Positions 1 through 8,152 of a stretch of 64,000 nucleotides of DNA are shown one piece after another. The stretch is from assembly GCA_016296575.1 (NCBI GenBank), contig JAEDJA010000011.1, forward strand, positions 1-64,000, read 5' to 3'. Position 1 is the stretch's first letter. Each line of letters begins with the position of its first letter. The position numbers were made by a program, and so were the translations under genes. The notes beneath the pieces were generated by a model. It did no database searches and had not been told where the DNA came from. It saw only the letters and a program-made list of their open reading frames with translations. This stretch comes from Treponema sp. Its GTDB lineage: Bacteria; Spirochaetota; Spirochaetia; Treponematales; Treponemataceae.

Positions 1-1898
1 TTAACCTGTGATACACGGCGAGTAATTGTAGTTCTATTTGGTCCACGGAAATCTTTTTCAACATAAGAAATAGCACCGTAAGGACAAACGTTAGCACACT
101 GTCCACAACCGTTACATGCATTTTCATTAGGATTTGCTGTACATGGATTATTCTTAAGCTTGTCTTTAACCAGCAAACAGATAGCCTTAGCAGCAGCACC
201 TGAAGACTGAGCAACAGTTTCTGGAATATCCTTTGGTCCCTGACAACAACCGGCAAGGAAAATACCTGCAGTTGGAGATTCTACTGGACGAAGCTTTGCA
301 TGAGCTTCAAGGAAGAAGTCATTGTTGTCCATAGAAGTTGTAAGCATTGTAGCCAAAGGACGAGCAGTTTTATCAGCTTCAATAGAGGCTGCAAGTACAA
401 CCATATCAGCTTTAATGTGAACCTGACGGTTAAGAATCAAATCAGATCCCTGAACATCCAGAGTTCCGTCTGAAAGTGGAGTTACTTTTCCTACCTGACC
501 TTTAATGTAGTGAACACCATACTGTTCAACTGCACGGCGATAGAATTCATCAAAAAGTTTACCTGGAGTACGAACGTCAATATAGAATACTGTAATGTTT
601 GTATCAGGATAGTGATCACGGGTAAGGATTGCATGTTTTGCTGTATACATACAACAGATCTTTGAACAGTATTCGTGACCTTTTGTAGAATCTGCAGAAC
701 AACGGCTTCCTACACACTGAATGAATACGATTTCTTTAGGTTCTTTTCCATCTGATGGACGCAAGAGGTGACCGTTTGTAGGACCCGAAGCGTTACAGAG
801 GCGTTCGAATTCAAGTGAAGAAACAACATCTGGGCTCTGGTTATAAGCATATTCGTCGAATTTGTCGAGAGGAATTGGATTGTAACCTGTAGCTACGATG
901 ATTGCACCGTATTTTTCTGTAAGCATTGTTTCTTCCTGGTGGAAGTTGATAGCACCAGCAGTACAAGCTTTTTCACAGAATCCACAAACATTGTCTTTTC
1001 CGTTTTTCATTCCTTTCATGTGCAGACAGTATGTTTCATTGATTGCAGCAACCTTTGGAACAGCCTGAGCGAATGGAATGTTGATAGCTTTACAGTTATC
1101 CAGGTTCAAGTTGAATGCGTTTGGAACTTTTTTGTTTGGACAAGCTTCAATACAAGCACCACAACCAGTACATTTTGTTTCATCAACAAAACGTGGGTGA
1201 CGTTTAATGTCTACTTCAAAGTTACCAATATAACCTTTAACATTTGCAACTTCTGAGTAAGAAAGAATGCGGATGTTAGAGTTCTGGCTAACTTCTGTCA
1301 TTTTTGGTGTAACGATACAAGAAGCACAGTCAAGAGTAGGGAATGTCTTATCAAGACGAGCCATTTTACCACCAACTGTGTAATCTTTTTCTACGATATC
1401 AACTGGGAAACCTGCATCTGCAATATCAAGAGCAGCTGTAATACCAGCAATACCACCACCAATTACCAATGCACGTTTTGTCATTGGAGTTTCACCTTCA
1501 ATAAGAGGTGTGTTAAGCATAGTTTTTGCAACAGCAGCTTTACCAAGGGCAATAGCTTTTTCTGTAGCATCATCCATGTCTTTCATAACCCATGAACACT
1601 GTTCACGGATGTTTGCAATTTCTACTTTGTAAGCATTTAATCCTGCACGTTCTGCACATGAACGGAATGTTTTTTCGTGCATACGTGGAGAACAAGAACA
1701 AAGAACAACACCTGTAAGGCCAAGTTCTTTAATCTTTTCTTCGATCATCTGCTGTCCAGCTGAAGAACACATGTAAGTGTAGTGAGTAGAAAATACTACA
1801 CCATTTACTTTTCCAAGTTCTTCTGCAACTTTTGCTACGTCTACTGTACCGGCAATGTTAGTACCACAGTGACATACAAAAACACCAATTCTTTCCAT
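1..1898 (-). CDS. hdrA: HdrA-like iron-sulfur flavoprotein (heterodisulfide reductase subunit A family), partial
   Basis: The reading frame is open from ATG at 1898 to the window edge, giving 632 codons and no stop, so the C-terminus is missing. HdrA is the FAD-carrying electron-bifurcating or confurcating subunit of soluble heterodisulfide reductases. Visible landmarks are an N-terminal CHCGTNI motif (residues 9-15), CSPRMHEKTFR near 68-78, the dinucleotide-binding GGGIAG (147-152), and a first ferredoxin set C243, C246, C249, C253. A further Cys group lies at 291-312, and a second ferredoxin set is C595, C598, C601, C605. It is the last visible gene of the operon, just after hdrC; an AGGAG box overlapping the hdrC stop lies about 14 bases upstream of the ATG. 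Bacteria lack coenzyme M and B, so the true substrate is unknown and the partner subunit may lie beyond the edge. Confidence 0.93.
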   Translation of the reverse strand, partial: MERIGVFVCHCGTNIAGTVDVAKVAEELGKVNGVVFSTHYTYMCSSAGQQMIEEKIKELGLTGVVLCSCSPRMHEKTFRSCAERAGLNAYKVEIANIREQCSWVMKDMDDATEKAIALGKAAVAKTMLNTPLIEGETPMTKRALVIGGGIAGITAALDIADAGFPVDIVEKDYTVGGKMARLDKTFPTLDCASCIVTPKMTEVSQNSNIRILSYSEVANVKGYIGNFEVDIKRHPRFVDETKCTGCGACIEACPNKKVPNAFNLNLDNCKAINIPFAQAVPKVAAINETYCLHMKGMKNGKDNVCGFCEKACTAGAINFHQEETMLTEKYGAIIVATGYNPIPLDKFDEYAYNQSPDVVSSLEFERLCNASGPTNGHLLRPSDGKEPKEIVFIQCVGSRCSADSTKGHEYCSKICCMYTAKHAILTRDHYPDTNITVFYIDVRTPGKLFDEFYRRAVEQYGVHYIKGQVGKVTPLSDGTLDVQGSDLILNRQVHIKADMVVLAASIEADKTARPLATMLTTSMDNNDFFLEAHAKLRPVESPTAGIFLAGCCQGPKDIPETVAQSSGAAAKAICLLVKDKLKNNPCTANPNENACNGCGQCANVCPYGAISYVEKDFRGPNRTTITRRVSQV

Positions 1899-1913
1899 TT
1901 TATTCAGTCACTC

Positions 1914-2309
1914 CTATTTACGGTACTTTCTGAAGGCACTCATGAGCAGCTGCTGAGGTGTATCATCATCAAGCTGGGCTGGAATATCTTCAGGATTAAG
2001 TCTCTGACCATCACGCTGACGGATAACGGCAAGGCGAACACCTTCAATAAGTTTTGCAGGTTCTACCTGGCGTGGACAGCGTTCCAGACATGCCATACAA
2101 GAAAGACATGTATATAAAGATTTAGAGGCAAGCAGTTCTTCAATCATGCCATTTTCAACCATCTGAACAAACTGGTGTGGATGGTATTCCATAGCATCAT
2201 AGTTAGGACATGTTCCAGAGCATTTACCGCAAACCATACATTTTTTAGGATTTACTTTGCTTGCATTAAGAATGATTTCTTTGTATTCTTCGATTTCTTT
2301 TTTCAGCAT
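1914..2309 (-). CDS. hdrC: HdrC-like iron-sulfur subunit
   Basis: This 131-residue protein carries two complete 4Fe-4S ferredoxin motifs, C24-C27-C30-C34 and C68-C71-C74-C78, each ending in CP, as in the HdrC subunit that passes electrons between HdrA and HdrB. Its length is typical of stand-alone bacterial HdrC. The ATG at 2309 overlaps the hdrB stop by one base (TAATG), which predicts translational coupling. The protein has no membrane segment, so the complex should be cytosolic, unlike membrane-bound HdrDE types. The order hdrB-hdrC-hdrA in transcription direction supports one complex. Confidence 0.92.
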   Translation of the reverse strand: MLKKEIEEYKEIILNASKVNPKKCMVCGKCSGTCPNYDAMEYHPHQFVQMVENGMIEELLASKSLYTCLSCMACLERCPRQVEPAKLIEGVRLAVIRQRDGQRLNPEDIPAQLDDDTPQQLLMSAFRKYRK

Positions 2310-3112
2310 TAGTTATCCCCCTTAACACCAAGTGCTTCAGCCAAAAGTTCTGTAAAGTAAATTACATCAAGTTTTGAATCGCCCTTGTTTTTAATCAGGT
2401 TGTAGCGGCAAAGAGGACATGAAGTAACAAGGAAATCAGCACCCATGTCTTCTGCATTTTCAAGGATAGCTGTTGCGCGTTTTACAGGAATTGATGGATC
2501 TTCGATACCTGCATAAGCACCACAACATTCATTTCTCTGACCATAAATAACTGGTGTAGCACCAATTGCCTTGATAAAATCTTCAAGAATCTGTGGATTT
2601 TCTGGATCATCAAATTCAAGAACTTTTCCTGGGCGGAGAAGGAGACAGCCATAATATGCACCAATTTTCTTTCCTTTAAGAGGATTTTTAACGGCAGCTT
2701 TTACAGCATCCCAACCGATTTCATCACGGAGTACTTCAAGGAAGTGAAGCACCTTTGTTTCACCGTGATATTCAATGTTTTCGCCAGCAAGGTAATTATT
2801 TGCCTTGAAAGCTGTTGTCTCATCATTCTGCATGTCATAGTTAACCTGTTTGAGAACATTGTAACAAGCAGAACAGAGAGTTACTAAAGGTTTTTCCTGG
2901 TCTTTTGCATAAGCTAAAGCGCGTACTGAAGGAAGCTTTGGAGCAATTTCATTGCCCATAGGATATACACCACCACAGCACTGCCATTCAGGGATTTCTT
3001 CCATTGAAAATCCAAGAACCTCTGCACATTTGCGTGCGTATGTATCCAATTCCTTAGCTTTATTTTTCAGCGTACAACCAGGGAAGTAAGAGTAAGATTT
3101 TGTTTCACTCAT
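2309..3112 (-). CDS. hdrB: HdrB-like CCG-domain subunit
   Basis: This 267-residue protein has two complete CCG (cysteine-rich) domains: C13, C45-C46, C80, C83 and C156, C196-C197, C232, C235. The spacing CX31CCX33CXXC of the first set, and the similar second set, match the motif that holds the noncubane 4Fe-4S clusters in HdrB, where the disulfide is reduced. No key cysteine is missing, so an active catalytic subunit is expected. Its ATG overlaps the fumC stop (3109-3112), so it is probably translationally coupled to fumarase. Related CCG proteins include the thiol:fumarate reductase subunit TfrB and GlpC/LutA-type proteins, but the neighbouring HdrC and HdrA favour HdrB. Confidence 0.92.
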   Translation of the reverse strand: MSETKSYSYFPGCTLKNKAKELDTYARKCAEVLGFSMEEIPEWQCCGGVYPMGNEIAPKLPSVRALAYAKDQEKPLVTLCSACYNVLKQVNYDMQNDETTAFKANNYLAGENIEYHGETKVLHFLEVLRDEIGWDAVKAAVKNPLKGKKIGAYYGCLLLRPGKVLEFDDPENPQILEDFIKAIGATPVIYGQRNECCGAYAGIEDPSIPVKRATAILENAEDMGADFLVTSCPLCRYNLIKNKGDSKLDVIYFTELLAEALGVKGDN

Positions 3113-4497
3113 TTCTTAACACCTGCCATCTCTTCAGGATGGAATACTTCGTCGAATTTCTCGGCTGTCAGGAAACCTAACTGAACACATGCGTCTTTGA
3201 GAGAAATATTTTCTTCATAAGCTTTATGACTTGTCTTTGCAGCATTTTCATATCCGATGTAAGGATTAAGGGCTGTTACAAGCATCAAAGAATTGTACAA
3301 ATTGAAGTGCATTTTTTCTTTGTTTGCTGTAATACCAACTGCACAGTTGTTGTTAAAGCTGACCATAACTTCTGCCAGAAGGCGTACAGACTGAAGGAAG
3401 TTGTATGCGATAACCGGCATGAAAACGTTTAATTCGAAATTGCCCTGGCTTGCAGCCATTCCAACTGCAGCGTCATTTCCCATAACCTGAACGGCAACCA
3501 TTGTCATTGCTTCACACTGGGTTGGGTTTACCTTTCCAGGCATGATTGATGAACCAGGTTCATTTTCAGGAATGTGGATTTCGCCGATTCCGCAACGTGG
3601 TCCTGAGGCCAGCCAGCGAACGTCATTGGCAATTTTCATAAGATCTGCAGCAAGAGCTTTGAGTGCTCCGTGTGCAAATGTAATTTCATCTTTACTTGTA
3701 AGAGCGTGGAATTTATTTGGAGCTGTAATAAAATCTTTTCCGGTAAGCTCAGAAACTTTTTTTGCAACCAGAGTATCAAATCCTTTTGGTGCATTAAGTC
3801 CTGTACCTACAGCAGTACCACCAAGAGCCAGCTGTTTCAGATATGGAAGGGTAGAGATGAGCATTTCCTTGTCACGTTCAAGGGAACTTCTCCAGCCACT
3901 GATTTCCTGACTGAATGTAATAGGTACGGCGTCCTGAAGGTGTGTGCGTCCTGATTTTACTATTCCTTCATTTGCAGCTTCAAGTTTTTTGAAGGTTTCA
4001 ACAAGAAGGTCGATGGCAGGAAAAAGCTTGTCTTCAAGTTCTACAACGGCTGCAATGTGCATAGCTGTTGGGAAAGTGTCGTTTGAAGACTGACTCATAT
4101 TGATGTCATCATTTGGATGACAAAGCTTTGAGCCTGCAATCTGATTTGCACGGTTTGCGATAACTTCGTTTGTGTTCATGTTGCTCTGTGTACCAGAACC
4201 AGTCTGCCATACAACCAGAGGGAAGTTATCATTCAACGAACCTGAAATCACTTCATCACAAGCCTGAGAAATTGCCTTTACTTTTTCAGCAGTCATTTTT
4301 TCAGGTTTAAGCTCGTTGTTTGCAAGAGCAGCGGCCTTTTTAAGGTATCCGAATGCTTTTGTAATTTCACGAGGCATTGTTTCAATGCCAACACCAATGA
4401 GGAAGTTTTCGTGACTGCGTTCTGTCTGAGCGCCCCACAGTTTATCTGCAGGAACTTTAACTTCACCCATTGAGTCGTGTTCAATACGATATTCCAT
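3109..4497 (-). CDS. fumC: Fumarate hydratase, class II
   Basis: This 462-residue protein belongs to the fumarase/aspartase superfamily and interconverts fumarate and malate without an iron-sulfur cluster. The superfamily signature GSSIMPGKVN is at 315-324, an SGTQSNMN substrate-loop motif at 101-108, and the RTHLQDA segment with catalytic His186 near 184-190. The length is standard for FumC. A good ribosome site (TTGGAG) precedes the ATG. It sits 13 bases after the dehydrogenase gene and overlaps hdrB, so it belongs to the same operon. The likely role is malate to fumarate in a reductive branch towards succinate. Aspartase shares the fold, but the FumC-like motifs and a malate-type dehydrogenase upstream favour fumarase. 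Confidence 0.93.
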   Translation of the reverse strand: MEYRIEHDSMGEVKVPADKLWGAQTERSHENFLIGVGIETMPREITKAFGYLKKAAALANNELKPEKMTAEKVKAISQACDEVISGSLNDNFPLVVWQTGSGTQSNMNTNEVIANRANQIAGSKLCHPNDDINMSQSSNDTFPTAMHIAAVVELEDKLFPAIDLLVETFKKLEAANEGIVKSGRTHLQDAVPITFSQEISGWRSSLERDKEMLISTLPYLKQLALGGTAVGTGLNAPKGFDTLVAKKVSELTGKDFITAPNKFHALTSKDEITFAHGALKALAADLMKIANDVRWLASGPRCGIGEIHIPENEPGSSIMPGKVNPTQCEAMTMVAVQVMGNDAAVGMAASQGNFELNVFMPVIAYNFLQSVRLLAEVMVSFNNNCAVGITANKEKMHFNLYNSLMLVTALNPYIGYENAAKTSHKAYEENISLKDACVQLGFLTAEKFDEVFHPEEMAGVKK

Positions 4498-4510
4498 TAT
4501 ATAACTCCAA

Positions 4511-5452
4511 TTAGAATTTTAACTGAGCGATTACATCTTTAAGACACTGAGCAGAGTGGCGGAGTTTTGCAACTTCATCATCTGTAAGTGGAGCTTCAAT
4601 ATGACTCTTAACACCTTTTGAATTTACGAGTACAGGAATAGAAAGACATACGTCGTTAATTCCGTATTCACCGTCAATGTATGTAGAGATAGTCATTACT
4701 GAATCATTTTCATAGTTCAGAGCTTCACACAATGTTGCTGTTGTTACACCAATACCGTAGTTTGTGCATTTTTTAGCAGCAATGATGATTCCACCTGATT
4801 TGCGGATATAGTCTTCAACATCATCTTTATCAAAAGTTGGACCTTTGATTTCTCTGAGGCTTGAAGCAAATTTTTCTACCGGAATAGATCCGATGTTAGC
4901 CAGAGACCAAGGTACAAATGATGAATCTCCGTGTTCACCAAAAACGTAGCCGTGAACATTTTCCTGACCAACCTTGTAAGTTTCAGCAATACGAGCACGG
5001 AAACGAGCAGTGTCAAGAAGTGTACCTGTTCCGAATACACGGTTAGCAGGAATTCCAGATGTTTTTACAAACTGGTAAGTAAGAATATCAACTGGGTTAG
5101 CAACAAGAACATAATTTGCATTTGGTGCTACCTTTGTGATTTCAGGAATAATTGATTTGAGAATGTCAACGTTGGTCTGTGCCAGTTCAAGACGTGACTG
5201 TCCTGGCTTACGAGCAACACCTGAAGTAATAATAACGATGTCAGAGTCTTTAGCGTCATTGTAGTCTCCGTCGTGAACGTAAACTGGTCCAATGAAAGGT
5301 GTACCCTGACGAATGTCCATTGCTTCACCCATAGCGCGATCTTTTGCGATATCGATGAGAACAATTTCGCTAGCAAGCTGTTTCAGTGTGAGTGCGTAAG
5401 CAATTGTAGATCCAACCTGACCAGCTCCAATAATGGTAATTTTGTTTGCCAT
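4511..5452 (-). CDS. Lactate/malate dehydrogenase family protein, probably malate dehydrogenase
   Basis: This 313-residue NAD-dependent 2-hydroxyacid dehydrogenase has the Rossmann glycine motif GAGQVGS (9-15), NAD-adenosine Asp34, and the catalytic triad Asp147, Arg150, His174 (in GEHGDSS). Overall sequence style is LDH-like (the GTLLDTARFR stretch), but the substrate-specificity position (residue 102 in classical numbering, here 81 in ARKPG) is Arg, not Gln. In this family Gln selects pyruvate/lactate and Arg selects oxaloacetate/malate. Together with fumC 13 bases downstream, malate dehydrogenase is the better guess, although automatic annotation may call it L-lactate dehydrogenase. A strong AGAGGAA ribosome site precedes the ATG. 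It is the first gene of the operon. Confidence 0.9.
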   Translation of the reverse strand: MANKITIIGAGQVGSTIAYALTLKQLASEIVLIDIAKDRAMGEAMDIRQGTPFIGPVYVHDGDYNDAKDSDIVIITSGVARKPGQSRLELAQTNVDILKSIIPEITKVAPNANYVLVANPVDILTYQFVKTSGIPANRVFGTGTLLDTARFRARIAETYKVGQENVHGYVFGEHGDSSFVPWSLANIGSIPVEKFASSLREIKGPTFDKDDVEDYIRKSGGIIIAAKKCTNYGIGVTTATLCEALNYENDSVMTISTYIDGEYGINDVCLSIPVLVNSKGVKSHIEAPLTDDEVAKLRHSAQCLKDVIAQLKF

Positions 5453-5588
5453 AATTTATTCCTCTTTTCTTTCGAAATGAAATTGAAATTCTAGGTCCGC
5501 TGAAAAAGATAATTTTACAGCATTTCTATTATAATGGTTTTTGAGAAAAAAGTATATGAAAAAGTGCAGGATGTGTCTGAAAAAACTA

Positions 5589-6482
5589 CTATTCCTTATG
5601 GAAAGGTTCCAGCAATTTTATCAGTTCTTCTTTTCTGAAAAGCTTTGCATATTGATAAGCACTCATTCCCATCATATCTTTGATGTCAGGATCAGCACCA
5701 TTTTCTACAAGAAGTTTAACAATGCCAGGACGGTTTGCACCAACAGCAAGTACAAGGTTTGACTGTCCTTCTTTACAGATTGTATTAAGATCGGCACCTT
5801 TGGAAATCATGAATCGGGTGATTTTTTCATTTCCTCGCCATACTGCATCCATTACAGGTGTGTAACCTCGGTCTTCACTTTCTGTATTGATGTCAGCTCC
5901 GTTTTCAATAAGCCATTCTGTAAGTTCGTAATTGTCAGATCTAACTGCAATATTCAGCATTGGAGTTCCGTCGTAATCACGGACATTTGTATCCATTCCA
6001 CCGTCAAGAAACAATTGGCAGATTTCAGTTTTACCTTTATCAATATACTGGCCGAAACAGTCAGGAGTAAAAGGAATTCCTTTGATAAAAAGTGTACGTC
6101 GTGCTGAAGTCTGAATGAAAGATTTCTGAAGCTTAGTGAAGTTTTTAGAAATATCTTTTTCAATTGCATTCATGTCTTTAAGACAGTAGAGGTGTTCAGA
6201 AGGGAAGATGTTTGATGTTCCAAGTTCAGAAATATTAGTCCACACAGGAAGCTCACGTGCTGCAGCATAGCCTGTAAGATTTGTATAAAATGGAAGAAAA
6301 TCAGTTGATTGAATAGACGAATAAATAATTATGAAAGAGATCTCATCAATTGTTTTAGAAACTTGTAAAAGCTCTCCTATATCATCTTCCTTACAAAGTT
6401 TAAAAGATGCATTTTTGTTTTTTTTAGTAATAAAATCACGGAGAGAAGTTGTGTCTGTATCAGAGATAATAAGCCATTTCAT
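5589..6482 (-). CDS. Ankyrin-repeat protein with uncharacterised N-terminal domain
   Basis: This 297-residue protein has about four to five ankyrin repeats in its C-terminal half (about 138-295), seen as recurring GTPMLNIAV, GYTPVMDAV and SNLVLAV helices followed by LIENGADINT or LVENGADPDIK loops. Ankyrin repeats mediate protein binding. The N-terminal 125 residues are not recognised; they alternate beta-like segments (MKWLIISDTD, ISFIIIYSS) with helices and look like a small Rossmann-type fold. There is no signal peptide, so it is predicted cytoplasmic. The gene is separated by about 135 bases from the dehydrogenase operon and is transcribed in the same direction. The partner is unknown. 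Confidence 0.85.
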   Translation of the reverse strand: MKWLIISDTDTTSLRDFITKKNKNASFKLCKEDDIGELLQVSKTIDEISFIIIYSSIQSTDFLPFYTNLTGYAAARELPVWTNISELGTSNIFPSEHLYCLKDMNAIEKDISKNFTKLQKSFIQTSARRTLFIKGIPFTPDCFGQYIDKGKTEICQLFLDGGMDTNVRDYDGTPMLNIAVRSDNYELTEWLIENGADINTESEDRGYTPVMDAVWRGNEKITRFMISKGADLNTICKEGQSNLVLAVGANRPGIVKLLVENGADPDIKDMMGMSAYQYAKLFRKEELIKLLEPFHKE

Positions 6483-6570
6483 ATTGTTGATAGATTATAA
6501 AGCAAATAACTGTAGATAACAAGAGATTTTGGACATTTTAAAGTTATGATATTTTTATACCAGCAAAAAA

Positions 6571-6596
6571 AAAGGAACTCTTTTAAGAGTTCCTTT
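6571..6596 (-). terminator. Rho-independent terminator of tRNA-Phe
   Basis: A perfect 12-base inverted repeat (AAAGGAACTCTT, two-base centre, complement) lies directly downstream of tRNA-Phe on the minus strand and is followed on that strand by a T run (complement of the A run at 6565-6573). Confidence 0.9.
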
Positions 6597-6597
6597 C

Positions 6598-6670
6598 TGC
6601 CACCGGTTGGAATCGAACCAACGACACATGGATTTTCAGTCCATTGCTCTACCAACTGAGCTACAGCGGC
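6598..6670 (-). tRNA. tRNA-Phe (anticodon GAA)
   Basis: A 73-base cloverleaf on the minus strand. Acceptor GCCGCTG pairs with CGGTGGC, followed by the A discriminator. The D stem is GCTC/GAGC, the anticodon loop CTGAAAA gives GAA, and the T arm GTTGG-TTCGATT-CCAAC is canonical. CCA is not encoded. It has its own promoter and terminator and is a single-gene unit. Confidence 0.97.
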
Positions 6671-6683
6671 AAGTGATGTATCT

Positions 6684-6712
6684 ATAATATAAAATTGCTT
6701 CGTTAGTGTCAA
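6684..6712 (-). promoter_or_regulatory. Sigma-70 promoter of tRNA-Phe
   Basis: On the minus strand a perfect -35 TTGACA (6707-6712) is separated by 17 bases from -10 TATTAT (6684-6689), about 14 bases upstream of the mature tRNA 5' end. Confidence 0.85.
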
Positions 6713-6890
6713 TACTGAAATATAAAAAAATTGAATATTTATTCAAAATTTATTTTCTTTTTTTAGATTAATAATCACTTTGTGTTTACCATCTGACGAA
6801 ATGGCATTGAATATATCATTATCTTTTATGAATATCTGATTAAAACAATTTTTTCTAACAAAAACCTTTTATTTTAATTATATTTAACTT

Positions 6891-7565
6891 ATGAGTGATT
6901 TAAACGACGTTCCTGCGCTTAAGGGAGATCTTGTACCAGGTATAGATGATAATTTTTATAAAATGGCATTTCAATTTCAGCAGATTATGATGCTCTATGA
7001 AAGTGCCATTAAACAGATAGAAACAAAACTTGATATTTTAAATAAAGAGCATAAAGTAACTGGAAATAGAAATCCTATTGATACAGTTAAATCAAGAATC
7101 AAAAGTGCTGACAGCATTGCAAGAAAACTTGAGAAAAAAAATCTTCCTGTTAATTTTGAAAACATGATTAATAATCTCAATGATGTTGCTGGTGTTCGTG
7201 TAATCTGTCCTTATATTTCGGACATTTATACTGTAAGAAATATGCTTTTAAAACAGCCGGATTTAAAACTCATAGAGGAAAATGATTATATTGAGTGCCC
7301 TAAAGAAAGCGGTTACAGAAGCCTTCATATTGTTGTGGAGACTCCTGTATATCTTTCTAATACGGTTCGTAATGTGAGGGTTGAGATTCAGCTTAGGACT
7401 ATTGCCATGAATTTCTGGGCTAGCCTTGAACATCAGCTGAAATATAAAAATAAAAGCAAGGTTCCTGAAAGTGTAAAAAGGGAACTGTTCCGGGTTGCTG
7501 AAACAATTGCTATGACTGACCGGGAAATGGAAGAAATTTATCATGAACTGGAGGAATTGGAGTAG
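6891..7565 (+). CDS. Small alarmone synthetase, RelQ/YjbM-like GTP pyrophosphokinase
   Basis: This 224-residue protein consists almost wholly of a RelA/SpoT synthetase domain, with no HD hydrolase, TGS or ACT domain, so it is a small alarmone synthetase making (p)ppGpp-type signals from ATP and GTP/GDP. Motifs seen are NDVAGVRVICPY (97-108), ECPKESGYRSLH (135-146, G-loop region) and EIQLRTIAMNFWASLEHQLKYK (165-186), as in RelQ/YjbM. The first 25 residues are an extension beyond RelQ. No clear ribosome site precedes the ATG. The following HAD gene starts 3 bases after the stop, so the three genes to 9400 form an operon. Being synthetase-only, it needs a separate hydrolase elsewhere in the genome. 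Confidence 0.92.
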   Translation: MSDLNDVPALKGDLVPGIDDNFYKMAFQFQQIMMLYESAIKQIETKLDILNKEHKVTGNRNPIDTVKSRIKSADSIARKLEKKNLPVNFENMINNLNDVAGVRVICPYISDIYTVRNMLLKQPDLKLIEENDYIECPKESGYRSLHIVVETPVYLSNTVRNVRVEIQLRTIAMNFWASLEHQLKYKNKSKVPESVKRELFRVAETIAMTDREMEEIYHELEELE

Positions 7566-7568
7566 GTT

Positions 7569-8150
7569 ATGCTTTTTATTTTTGATATGGGTGGAGTTTG
7601 TTGCAACACATTTTTACTGCAGAATTTATGTGAAAAGCTTGGTATTACAAAAGAAGAATTTCATAAAATCTGCAGAAATGAAGATGGTACTTCCATTTTT
7701 AAGATGCTGAGTACAGGTGAAATTTCGGTGAAAGATTTCTGGTCTGAATGGCAAAAACGAACCGGTAAAAAAGAAAGTGACTGGTTTTATCTATCATTTA
7801 AACCTTATCTTCTGGAAGAAACTGTACAGTTTATTAGACAGCTTAAGAAAAATTCACGGGTTGTATGTGGTACAAATACATTAGAAAGTCATTATCTTGT
7901 ACATATTGAACGTGGTGATTACGCTATTTTTGATAAAACATATGCATCCTTTCTTATGGGGTGTGCAAAACCAGATTTATCATATTATCAGCTGATTTTA
8001 AAGGCTGAAGGCGTAAAGGCTGAGGATGCAGTTTTTATTGATGACAGAATTGAAAATGTTGAAGCTGCTGCATCCTTGGGAATTCATGCATTTTTGTTTA
8101 GCACAGTAGAAAAGTTGAAACAGGATTTGGAAAACAGTAAAATCTTATAA
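7569..8150 (+). CDS. HAD-family hydrolase (YihX-like, subfamily IA)
   Basis: This 193-residue HAD phosphatase starts with the nucleophile motif FDMGGV (Asp6). It has motif II in GTNTLESHY, a lysine in GCAKPD and a C-terminal acidic motif FIDDRIENVEAA. The residue two after the nucleophile is Gly rather than Asp, as in YihX/Gph-like FDLGGV proteins, which often act on small sugar phosphates. A helical cap lies at about 15-85. A GGAGTAGG ribosome site overlaps the end of the alarmone synthetase gene. The substrate cannot be told from sequence, and no link to alarmone metabolism is proven by adjacency. Confidence 0.88.
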   Translation: MLFIFDMGGVCCNTFLLQNLCEKLGITKEEFHKICRNEDGTSIFKMLSTGEISVKDFWSEWQKRTGKKESDWFYLSFKPYLLEETVQFIRQLKKNSRVVCGTNTLESHYLVHIERGDYAIFDKTYASFLMGCAKPDLSYYQLILKAEGVKAEDAVFIDDRIENVEAAASLGIHAFLFSTVEKLKQDLENSKIL

Positions 8151-8152
8151 CT

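Noticed and set aside
1..1898. Selenocysteine in HdrA or HdrB
   Set aside because: All expected positions are cysteine codons and no in-frame TGA occurs.
5528..5533. TATAAT-like -10 upstream of the dehydrogenase-fumC-hdr operon (minus strand)
   Set aside because: No -35 box with acceptable spacing was found, so it is too weak to list as a promoter.
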